A DNA stretch of 64,000 nucleotides from Synaphobranchus kaupii (taxonomy: Eukaryota; Chordata; Actinopteri; Anguilliformes; Synaphobranchidae). The notes beneath the pieces were generated by a model. It worked only from the letters and a program-made list of their open reading frames with translations. It was not told the origin of the DNA and searched no databases. Made by a program: the position numbers and the translations under genes. The stretch covers positions 104,110,585 to 104,174,584 of the forward strand of contig CM056377.1 of assembly GCA_029718625.1 (NCBI GenBank), given 5' to 3'. Below, in pieces: positions 50,216-60,400 of the stretch (the stretch's first letter is position 1; each line of letters starts with the position of its first letter).

Positions 50216-52378
50216 ATATATTTCACATGTCGATTGTGTTCCTTTTCAGTTCCTTCCAAACTGGTTGACTGAAGATGAAATGTGACTGTTCTAGAGCAGA
50301 CAAATAGTCAAATCTCATTGTATAGCCTCAAATTTCCTCACCAGTACACTGTGCTGTGACATAAGGAGTCAGGACCCAGGTGGGCCCTGAGTTTGTGCAG
50401 GTGAAGTCTTTTGCAGTGACACATTGTGATGACGCTGGGGAGGAGGGATTATAGATGCTTTTGGTACTGTATATTATTGTAGTACGGTGCAAGTTCTATA
50501 CTCGTGGGGAATCCCCTCTGGAATTGAACCACCTTCCTTTGGGGATAATTCATACTACAGGCATGCTGCACTAGTGATTATCCTATGCAATAAAAGTGTA
50601 CTAATGGGCACCTTAGCCCACAGTTATGTTGAAATTTTCATCTTTGCACCGTGCTGTACAAAATGCAAAATGCTGCTTTTTGATGTTGGCTTTTATGGAC
50701 TCGCGCAAAATGGCTGTATGAAAAGAGGGTAACATGAGCACTCTAGGGGCCCTTCAAGGTGTGTTTTTATAGCACTGAGGAACAGAAAAAATGTCCTTTG
50801 GCCGTCGCACTAGAGGCCTGGTAAACGGTTTTGTCTGGTGGAGAGCCAAACCCTTCAACCAGTATTCAAAGATGTGTCAGCACTATAAAATTGGAATTTA
50901 ATTCATGTTATCTCCTATTTCATGGACCTTCAATTTTATACCTTGTGTAGGTGATGTAGGAGATGGACGTTAGGAGGCGGCAGTTTGTGTTGTTGAGCAG
51001 CCCAGAGTGCATAAAAGAGTGAGATGTGTCTGGAAAGACCAGGTTGCCCACCCTCTCAGGTGCTTTGACACTCAGGAAACTTCACTGTACTTATGTATTG
51101 ATGCATTGTAATACTCGTAGTAGAAACTCTGTGACTGTAAATTCCTTTTAAAAATAGGCTTGTCTTTTGCGGAACAGATTTGTAGTCTGATTAAGTCTTT
51201 AGGAAAAACATTCCCAGCTGTATGATTAAGTACAGGTAACTTCTGCATTCAGCCAGATTTATTCATATCTATATGGCTGACTACCATGAAACTAAAATGT
51301 CTCTTGGATATGATGTCCTGCCACTACAATGTTTAATAATTCTGTTTCCACACTTCATAAAGGCATATTTTGGTGGGTGATATAAGCAGATGGATATTTT
51401 GTTTAAATAAGCTGCAGTCAAAATAAGAAAGATACCTTCTGGCTGTTATGTAAATTTATACTGTTATTAAATATCAGGCAGTCTCCGCGAGTGAAGTGTG
51501 CCGAACTCCTGCTCTAATTTAATTTCAGTGCTTTGGGCGCTTTTGTAAACATTCTTGACAGCCACCTGCATGTGTGTGAAACAGGACTCCACACAGCAGC
51601 AGTTGGTTGTGGCTGGACAGTGGGAGACAGTCGGGATGTTGACTGTCTGCCATAGAGAGGGATAATCTCAGAAAGAAATTCGACCCCCTCACAGTCGCAC
51701 AAACAGACCTGGGAATGCTAATACTTGTAGCTCAGAGAAAGCTTTGTTTTCTGCTTTGAAGATGTTTTTGGAGGACGTACATATAGGCTATGTAAAAAAG
51801 ATGAATACTTGCTACCATAACAAGATGATTATGCTCATTCAATTTTTCCCCATCTGGTTGGATGTTATATTGTACTGGATATCGGGCAGAATAAGCTCCT
51901 ATGTTCTGGGAACTTTAAGCTGCTCAGGAAGGACATTCCTGGTCTGGAGTGTCCTTCAGTAGCAAGCGTACTAATAAAGGGCAAGGGGAAAAAGGCCATT
52001 CGCTTTTGATGTTTTTCTTCTTTCTTCTCTCTGGACCTGGTTCCTACTTGGCAACTCATCTAAGACCGACGTGGCTGATCTCTGATGAAACACTGACAGA
52101 CACAGTTGGTGACAGCATCCAGGAATGGACGGAGAGCGGTGCTTAGATCCGTAAGTAGGGCCTCACACACTGTGGCCCAAAGTATGCTCTACTGCAGGAC
52201 CTGACCTTTGGGATTAATTCCCTTCCACTGTCACTCAGGCCCTGTGTATTTCATTGTAATAAGGCTAATCCTGCTCGAGTATTGCACTCAAAAACTCAGC
52301 TGCTCATTCACTACCAAGGAAAAGGACAATTGCTTCACATTGTAAAGAAGTCAGGAATTATGTTTTATAAATATATAT
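50216..52378. other. Intergenic, no gene recognised
   Basis: Noncoding sequence downstream of SYDE2. One stretch near 50500-50560 has a tRNA B-box-like motif on the minus strand but no tRNA fold. Nothing else was identified. Confidence 0.45.
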
Positions 52379-52640
52379 ACAGTGCCCTCCATAAGGTTTG
52401 GGACAAAGACATTTATTTTTATTTGTCTCTGTTCTCCACAATTTTAGATGTGCAATCAAGTTATTTCTATGCAGTTAAATTGCAGCTTTTATTAAAGGTT
52501 TTTTGTTTCGTTTTCACCATGTTGAAATTACAGCACTTTTTATACATAGCCCCCCACAGGGCACCATAATGTTTGGGACAAATGGCTTCACAGGTGTTTG
52601 TGATTAGTCAGGTGTGTTCAATTGCTTCCTTAATGCAGGT
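52379..52640. mobile_element. Tc1-like transposon remnant (CAGTGCCCTCCATAA family)
   Basis: It begins ACAGTGCCCTCCATAAGGTT and contains GGCACCATAATGTTTGGGAC, followed by CTTCACAGGTGTTTGTGATT and CTTAATGCAGGT. These are the inverted terminal and subterminal sequences of a Tc1-like element I recognise from other fish. The two ends are almost fused, so the transposase has been deleted. Confidence 0.75.
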
Positions 52641-52800
52641 ACAGCCATGGAAAAAAATTAAGGAGACCACTGTTTCACTGTTTATGGGTATGTGTTTGTA
52701 AAGTCTAACTTTTGATATTCTTTCATGAACTATTGAACACATTGATCAAAAATATAATTATTCAGATTGTTATTCAATATTGTTGTTATTATTTATTTGC
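52641..52800 (+). mobile_element. Second Tc1-like end fragment
   Basis: It begins ACAGCCATGGAAAAAAATTA followed by AGGAGACCACTG, the type of end seen in a different fish Tc1-like family. It directly abuts the preceding remnant. The right limit is uncertain. Confidence 0.5.
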
Positions 52801-53050
52801 AGTGGCGGCTCCTGAGCTGAAAATTGGGGTAGCGGAAAACTTCCCTTTAAACTGATTATTGGTCTTAATAATTTTTCAATCCGTTTCCTTGATTAACAAT
52901 AGGCTACATCAGCGTTTAATTCACCAATTACTCAATGCCATCAAATGTAGCCGGTTCTCCTCAATTAGGCTATTAGGCAAGTAATAAAATGATTTTAACT
53001 TGCGTCGCAAAATTGTGCACATTTTAATCAACATTATAATTGTGGATACA
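52800..53050 (+). mobile_element. Possible hAT-type end
   Basis: It begins CAGTGGCGGCTCCTGAGC, a hAT-style end. No matching right end was found within the window, so this is a solo end or is masked by later insertions. Confidence 0.35.
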
Positions 53051-53251
53051 TGTGCTCTTCGTTCTCCGCACTCTTAATTCCGAAAATATTAATGGAAATT
53101 AAACGATCTTAAAGCTCAGCTTTTGTTAGATCATTTTTTTATTGCAGGTTGTGCTAAATAAAAAAAACAATCTAACAAAAGCTGAGCTTTAAGATCGTTT
53201 AATTTCCATTAATATTTTCGGAATTAAGAGTGCGGAGAATGAAGAGCACAT
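53050..53251. repeat. Long palindrome A (82-bp arms, one mismatch)
   Basis: Left arm 53050-53131 and right arm 53170-53251 are reverse complements with a single difference (53061 against 53240). The loop is 38 bp. The arms carry TCCGCACTCTTAATTCCG and AAAGCTCAGCTTTTGTTAGA on one side. No coding sequence is present. Confidence 0.95.
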
Positions 53252-53410
53252 CACTCTGTTGCCAGATATGGAGTAGATGTGGATGGATCACTGCAAGGGT
53301 TATTTCTCCTGACTCATTTTCCTATAGAACTCTATGGGGAAAAAAGTCAGGAGAAACAACCCTTAAAGTGATCCATCCACATCTACTCCATATCTGGCAA
53401 CAGAGTGATG
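53249..53410. repeat. Long palindrome B (about 162 bp, nearly no loop)
   Basis: Left arm starts CATCACTCTGTTGCCAGATA and the right arm ends with its complement, TATCTGGCAACAGAGTGATG. The centre is near TAGAACTCTA. There are only a few mismatches over about 75-80 bp per arm. It abuts palindrome A, sharing two or three bases, and is the core of a foldback family seen again at 57.8 kb. Confidence 0.93.
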
Positions 53411-53615
53411 GTTTGGGGCTCGTTTGATAGCTCAGACCCTTGATAACTTACAGCCATTTAGCCAGCCATGTGTTCCATACTGTACCAGTGTAATTTACAG
53501 CTGAATCTAGTCTCACCCCCCAATTTCCATAGAGATCCATTCAAATGCAGAGAGGTTATAGTATCGCTTGTAACAGTACCTGAAAATAAGATATCGACAG
53601 TTTTTTGATGTTGAT
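53411..53615 (+). repeat. Foldback family, copy 1 (right part)
   Basis: The segment following palindrome B (TGGTTTGGGGCTCGTTTGAT ... CTGAAAATAAGATATC) is repeated with scattered changes at 57909-58103. The order of landmarks is the same in both copies. Confidence 0.85.
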
Positions 53616-53694
53616 GGTCACAGACTTCAGGAAGTAACAGCATGTAAAGGATATGCGACCAAATATGAAATATGATACTTTAAAAATACGTTAA

Positions 53695-53914
53695 AGCAAA
53701 GGGTATGAATACTTATGTAAATGAGAACTTTTATTTTTTTATTTTTAATAAATTTGCAAAAATCTCAAAAAAACTTTTTTCACATTGTCATTATGGGGTG
53801 TTGTGTGTAGAATTTTGAGGGAAAAAATTAATTTAATCAATTTTGGAATAAGGCTGTAACAGAACAAAATGTGGAAAAAGTGAAGCGCTGTGAATACTTT
53901 CCGGATGCACTGTA
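53695..53914 (+). mobile_element. Tc1-like transposon 3' end
   Basis: It contains GTCATTATGGGGTGTTGTGT, AATAAGGCTGTAACAGAACA and AAGTGAAGCGCTGTGAATAC, and ends CTTTCCGGATGCACTGTA. This is the terminal region of a widespread fish/amphibian Tc1-like family. The outermost TA would be the target dinucleotide. The transposase and left end are missing. Confidence 0.85.
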
Positions 53915-53940
53915 CATACATACATACATACATACATACT
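53915..53940. repeat. (CATA)n microsatellite
   Basis: About six CATA units directly after the Tc1-like end. Confidence 0.9.
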
Positions 53941-56900
53941 GTGCACCTTGTGCAATACAAATACAATACATTGTAGGCAAGCTGTTACGAGCCACTACTA
54001 TCATCACTCAACGTATTTGAAACAGATGAAATGTAGAAGCATTTCTAATGATTTTTCAAGGTTATGATGTCATGTCATGGTGTTTTCTTTACGTATGATA
54101 TCACTGGTCTGCTCCAAAGTAGTGACATGGATCTGGTGTTGTTTCTTCAGTAATGGTTGAAACTCAGGTTACAGGTGAGTCTTTGGAGTGAAAGTGAGAC
54201 ACTACAGCCACCTTGTTTCTCTCTGTAGAGCTGGGGGCTGTTTGAATGACATCAGACACACCAGCACCTCCCAATTGTGGAAAGTAGGACAGGAAGGGGG
54301 AGAGAGTTTGAGATCATTCTAAAAATAAAGATTGCTTGAGATTGTGATGATTCTACATCCATGTTTCACTTTTAACTTGTCTAATTAAATATTAGTTCCC
54401 AGCAATAAAGTGCCTAGTGAAAACACCATTTCAAGGTTGTGCTTACAAACCAAACTGCTTGTAAAAGCCTGTAAGATTATATGTGCCCCAAGTCATATGT
54501 GAACAAATACCAACTACACCTACCTTACAGGAAGGTGCTGTACTTTTGGTGTTTTTACATTGTTCTCCTTACTTTTTGATATTTTTTCATATTTAGTGTG
54601 TTTTTGATTGGCCCAGACAGGTGTGTTTGTGGGCAATGAAGGATATTTTACATTTTTATTGAAGTTTCTGACAACCTGCCAGCTTTACAATTGCTAAGGG
54701 GCATTTTGGGGGTTTTGGTCTACAGCAACAAAATTCACTTCAAGTAACTCAAAAGCAGCTTGTACAGTGATGTTATGTTTCCAGAGGCTGTACATATAAA
54801 CACATTCATTTAGTTTATTCATAATTATAACCATAAATATCAGTTCTTATGCCTGTACTTTGAGTGTAGTAGACAGCAACAGCAACAGAAATAGTTTGAA
54901 CCAAAAATAATGTTTTTTTTTAAAGAATAGTCAGGTAATATCCATATTTTTCGTGGGTTGTCTATTTACATAAACTTTCTACAACACAGTAGCTTGAGAA
55001 CATTTCTGTTATATTGCTCAAAAATATTGCTCCATTTCACCATTCACCTTGTTGCCAACATTCTGGGTAATTTCAGTAAACGCTCATATTTTTCCTCTAA
55101 GAAATGCACAAAGCTAAATCTACAGTGCGTGTCTGTTTCTATATGTCCTTGCTGTCAAACAAAAGACAGATTTGAGAGCCTCCATGAAACATTTTGAAAC
55201 AATCCTATCTTCACTAGGCATGAGAGTCAAACTCATTTTTTGTTTTTGTCAGTCACTCATTACTATAAAACACAGCTTTCTGGTGGCTCATTACAGGAAA
55301 AAAACTTTTAAAACATTTTTACAACCTTTTACACATTAGCAAAAAAAAGTTTTTTGAAGTTTACTTGCTGGGCCTTAAAATATAAACCAATGACAGACTA
55401 TGGCCAAACTAACAAATATATAATCACATCACCCATCAATCATGCTGAAAAGTTGTAAGGGTCAATATTGCGTTGCTGTGCAGCTGGACTTCGAAGAACA
55501 TGTGTGAAATGTGAGCACTCTGTAGCAGGAAGATTTACACACACACACCCCCAACACACACAGATACACACACACACTCCCCCAGAGAGCAAAAAGACAG
55601 CACAATGCCTATGGAATAGCTTAATTCGACAGGCTGATTTACACCCGTCCTGCCCAGCACCTGCTCACATTGTTTCCCAGGATGGGGGAATCCTTTAAAG
55701 AGGGTAATAAAACAGGAATGCAGCTTTTACATCCACCAAAAAAAAAAAAAAAAACCTATATCTTGGAGGAAATCACTGAGTATTATTGGTTGGATTCAAG
55801 AGAATGTAACTAAATGAATCCGTCTTTGGTGAATGGTAGACCCTATTCAATAGGACCACAATTGCATCACTGAACATGTTTTGGTGCCATGCTAGGCGAT
55901 CACTAGTTTTCACTTGTGACTTAAATTGGCAGAAACGGGGAAAAGACACAAGGATGTGCGTGGTCTGCCTCTCAGCTTTTGGAATGCGCGTCAGTGATAG
56001 TGAACGAGTGGCTGCAGAAAAGCGGATGATTTGGGGGAGGTCCCTGCCGAGTCCCATGTGTGTCTTTTGTCTCCGCGGTAGCGCCCGGGCCATATGGACG
56101 TCTGCCTCGGCACGGTCTCTGACCCCTCTGACAAGTCTGCGAGTCATGGAAAGAGTGAAGTCACCCGTATAGTGTTTAATCTGCCCGGCTCTGCTGCATT
56201 TCATTTCCGCTCGGCAGACTGCGCTCCTTTACATGGCATCTGACCCAGTGAGCAAAACCTGGCAACAGGCAGCTGCGTTCTGCATAATGCAGGAGCCCTC
56301 CCCTCTTTAATATTAACCACCGGCTGTCACGAGTCAATGCCGTTCTCTTTTCTTTTCTTTTACCAGCTTGACCTGAAATAGGCCTCCTTGACTGGACAGA
56401 AGTCATTATCACATCCAAGGAAATGGCATGAGTAAAAATATAAAATAGAAATAACCTAGTTGGAAGTGGACCTTTTAGTATGCAACACATATGTATCCTG
56501 AAGTAAATAAATAAATAAATAAATAATACAAATAAAATTTTGTTGCAAATCGGTATGACAGATGATGTAGCAATCTCAGTGAATTTGAACTTATGTGAAC
56601 CATGCAAGTTAAATTTGTAAATTCCCATGTTCATCCCTATGACAATACCTTGTTTGAATCAATTACTGAAATTCTTATCTCAGAAATATGTAATACTGGA
56701 CAATGTGCTTCCATTACTTTTTTTTATTTTTTTTTACATTTGGCCTTGTACTTTTTTCTTAAGCTACTGCAGTTTGGATCAATGACATTAATCAATAAAA
56801 AGGCTGGATGCAGTAATCCATATCTTGTTTTGTCTTTTCATGCACATACTTAGACCAAGGTCAAACCGTTATAAATTCAAACCGTATATTATCATATTAC

Positions 56901-57345
56901 TCTGGAAAGTATTTGAAGGAAACAGAAAGGCAAAGAGCCATGAATGGAGTTCAATGTGACCTTACCTTGTTAACAGATCAGTGATATGAAAGTAAAAATC
57001 ACTTTTACGTTCTAAAGCCTATACCCTACTGCACATGATGTTCTTATCATATAGTGTTTTACAAACAATGCCATTTTGAAATCTCACATACTTTCAAAAA
57101 ATATGTCATGTTTGCAGTTCATTGTTAACAAAATACATACGTTATAAAGCAGTACTAATAGCAGCTCAGGACATATTTGTCTACAATTCAATCCGCGTAT
57201 TGTATTTTGTGTACAAATAGAAGACACCACACATATTACACTGAAATTATCTAAAATAATGTATTTCTAAGTTAAACTGTATCAAACTGCAACTGGAAAA
57301 TGGGGAAGGAGAGGGAAGAGATTGGAGGCATTTACAGTACAGATA
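53941..57345. other. Intergenic between convergent SYDE2 and DNAI3
   Basis: No gene was found. The segment 55880-56400 is GC-rich relative to its surroundings and may be conserved noncoding DNA. An (AAAT)n run lies at about 56505-56528 and a poly-A run at 55738-55754. On the minus strand an AATAAA lies near 56720, a distant candidate poly(A) signal for DNAI3. Confidence 0.45.
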
Positions 57346-57489
57346 TTAGATTTCAGTGGAGGTCTTGTCTTCCTCGGAGAGGAGACCCATGTCCTTTAAG
57401 ATAACCTTCTCCAGGCCTAGGTAATCTTGATACTCCTTCTGGGCTTTCTCCTCAATCTGCTCCACCAGCATCTCTGGCACTACTGACTC
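57346..57489 (-). CDS. DNAI3: DNAI3 last exon
   Basis: The acceptor TTCATTTCTCAG precedes GAGTCAGTAGTG. It encodes ESVVPEMLVEQIEEKAQKEY, QDYLGLEKVILKDMGLLSEE and a short acidic end, with stop TAA at 57346-57348. It joins the previous exon in phase 0, reading RKKM-ESVVPEM. Confidence 0.92.
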   Translation of the reverse strand, partial: ESVVPEMLVEQIEEKAQKEYQDYLGLEKVILKDMGLLSEEDKTSTEI

Positions 57490-60400
57490 CTGAGAAATGA
57501 AAGCAATCCAAATGAACTCTAATACAACACCCCTCAATCACATTGTCTTTTAGATGGCTGCTTTCAGGATGACTGCATTTTTTTTGTCATTGCTGAACTG
57601 AAGAAAAAGCTTTATGATGTTTATTTTTTGATTTTCAATTTCCAATTGAACTTTCCACAGGTAAACAGGTGATGTTATCATGACTGGGTATAAAAGGATA
57701 TCAAAAGACTTGTGATATCTTATTTTCAGGTACAAACAATACTATAACCTTTGCATTTTAATGGATCTCTATGGGAATTGGGGGATGGGACTAGATTTAA
57801 GGGTTGTTTCTCCTGACTCATTTTCCTATTGAACTCTATGGAAAAATAAGTCAGGAGAAACAACCCTTCAAGTGATCCATCCATATCTACTGCATATCTG
57901 GCAGCAGAGTGATGGTTTGAGGCTTGTTTGATACTGCAGACCCTTGATGACTTACAGCCATTTAGCCAACCATGGGTTCCATACTATTTCCATGTAATTT
58001 ACAGCTTAATCTAGTCCCACCCGCCAATTCCCATAGAGATCCATTCAAATGCAGAGGTTATAATATCGCTTGTAAGAGTACCTGAAAATAAGATATCTTG
58101 GGCTCTATCTTGGCGATCTTGGCGCTTGGTCTAAGCGCATGGCGTAAAGTCCATTTAGGGCGTGTCCAAGTCCACTTTTGCTATTTTAACGGTGTGTTTT
58201 TTGGGCGCTAAGCATGACGCAACGTCCAAATGGGCTGAACCTAGTCTCTTCATTAATTATAGGTGTGTCTTGGGCGTGACATGCAATAAACCAATCAAAA
58301 TGTCATATCCCATTCCCTTTAAAAGCCTGCTTTTCCACCTTGGCGGATTGCTTATGATGGCGAAACAGATATGCTCGTGCGTGTTTAGTAGGAATAGGCT
58401 ATATGGATCAATAGTAGCCTATGATCAATATTATTCGGGCTAACCATTATGAGTTCCCGGTAATTCCTGACAATGCTGTTTACAAAATATATGCGGTTAA
58501 ATTTCGTTAAAAGCACCTGCAACAGCTGAGAATAAGCGACCAATTGCTTCCGTCTCACCTTAGAAAACGCCAAATTAGCCTGCTTGTTTAACGAATTTCG
58601 TTTGATTATGCAATGAACTCATGTTCAAGCTTCATCCGAAGTTCATTAGGCTACCTGCATTCTAATTTTAATTATTAACATAAATAACGTTATTTTGCCT
58701 TAATGATGACACTAAATACAATAAATCTGTCAGGTTGGCAACCCATAGGTTCAGCATATTTTCCCTTGTTTTATAATGTCCTGCTTATGGAAATGTGACC
58801 AACCTGTTTTACTGGTAGCGTAATACTTTAAAACGATCCACTTTCCCAGGAAAGTGCGATTTACAGCAGGGGAAACAGACCTGCTCCTGTAAAGCGCACA
58901 TACAGATAATGGAATTAAAATTAATTGTAAATTAATTGTGTAACATGCTGCAAATTTAGTTTCTAATTAGATGCTTAGTTCGCTTTAAAATGTTTTGTTC
59001 AGTTATGGAATAAAAGGTGAAATCAGCGGGGTTTTAATAAGCTGAGGGTATAGAAACCTTGTCACTGTAATTAAAGAAATATGAAGGACGAAGAATAGCT
59101 AAGGTTACAATTCAGTTAACATGATGACATTTATCTCCATTTTTTAACCATAGGCTATCGAAAAAACCTTATGCACAGTGAGTCCGCTGTAGCCTAGGCT
59201 ATTTGAAAAACAATAAAAGCAATATTCACTGGACAAGGTTTTGAACTTTTTTCAGTCACAAACCATTCTATTTACTTACAGGCTGTATTCCTAGATAAAC
59301 AGAGCTGTATTGTAATGACATCTGAAGCGCATTTTCAGAACTCAAATGTCTATTGCAGTGCGCGAGTTTTCCATTGAATGACAATTCACCCATTAGGTGC
59401 AAATGACAATTCGCGCATTAGGCTTGATATAGGTGTTATCAGCTCCTTTTTTATGGATAGCCATTGTCCCGTACCATCGCACATCGCCTGGATGTTGATG
59501 GAGTTGGCTGAGAGCAATGTAATGTGGCATCGTTTCCCTTCGCTGAGGGAAAGGTATGTGGACCTATGGAACCTTTTATTATTATGCATTTAATATTTAC
59601 ACAATAATAATATTTCACATTGTGATCTAGATATTTTAGTCATGCTTGTGCGAGCCCCTGTGTGTAACAGACAGGATGGTACGCACGTTGTGCACACGCC
59701 TATGTAGACGCACACAGTATATGCGCCGTTAAAATAACATGTAAACAACTGCGACATGACTTTAGACCAGGTTTGTGGTGGTTCTAGCGCAAAGCGCTTT
59801 CTGCTGGCTCAAGATAGCAATACGCCAAAAATAATCCTGGCCACTCCTCATCTTAAGACCAACCCGCCCAGTTCACTTGCAACGGGCACAAGAATACATG
59901 GTAGTTAAAGGACGTAAGCGCTAGGCGTTATAATGAACCTAGTGCCGGGTGTAAGATAGCAAAGACACTTGCGTTTGGGTTAGCGCCGCTTTGCGCCGGG
60001 TGTAAGATAGGGCCCCAAGAGTCTTTTGATATCCTTTTATTCCCAGTCATGATAGCATCACCTGTTTACCTGCGGAATGTTCCAAAAAGGTGTTTTTTGA
60101 ACTTCCCAATCTTATTTTTTTTGCCCATGTCCCAACTTTTTTGGAACATGTTGCAGGCATTAAATTCAGACTTAGCGTATATTTACAAAAATCTATAAAG
60201 TTATAAGGTAAAACATAAATGATCTTTTCTTTGTACTGTTTTCAATTAAATACATGTAAAAGATAATTTACAAATCACTACTTTCTGCTTTTATGTGCAT
60301 TGTGTAAGTCGCTCTGGATAAGAGCGTCTGCTAAATGCCTATAATGTAATGTAAAATTTTACATACTGTCCCGACTTTTTTGGAATTGGGGTTTGTACAT

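Noticed and set aside
50500..50560. Minus-strand B-box-like motif (GGTGGTTCAATTCCAGAGG) suggesting a tRNA
   Set aside because: No matching acceptor stem or anticodon arm could be built; at best it is an eroded tRNA-derived SINE.
58104..60015. Short frames in the 1.9-kb TIR insert as a possible transposase
   Set aside because: No frame exceeds about 90 codons and none shows catalytic motifs I recognise.
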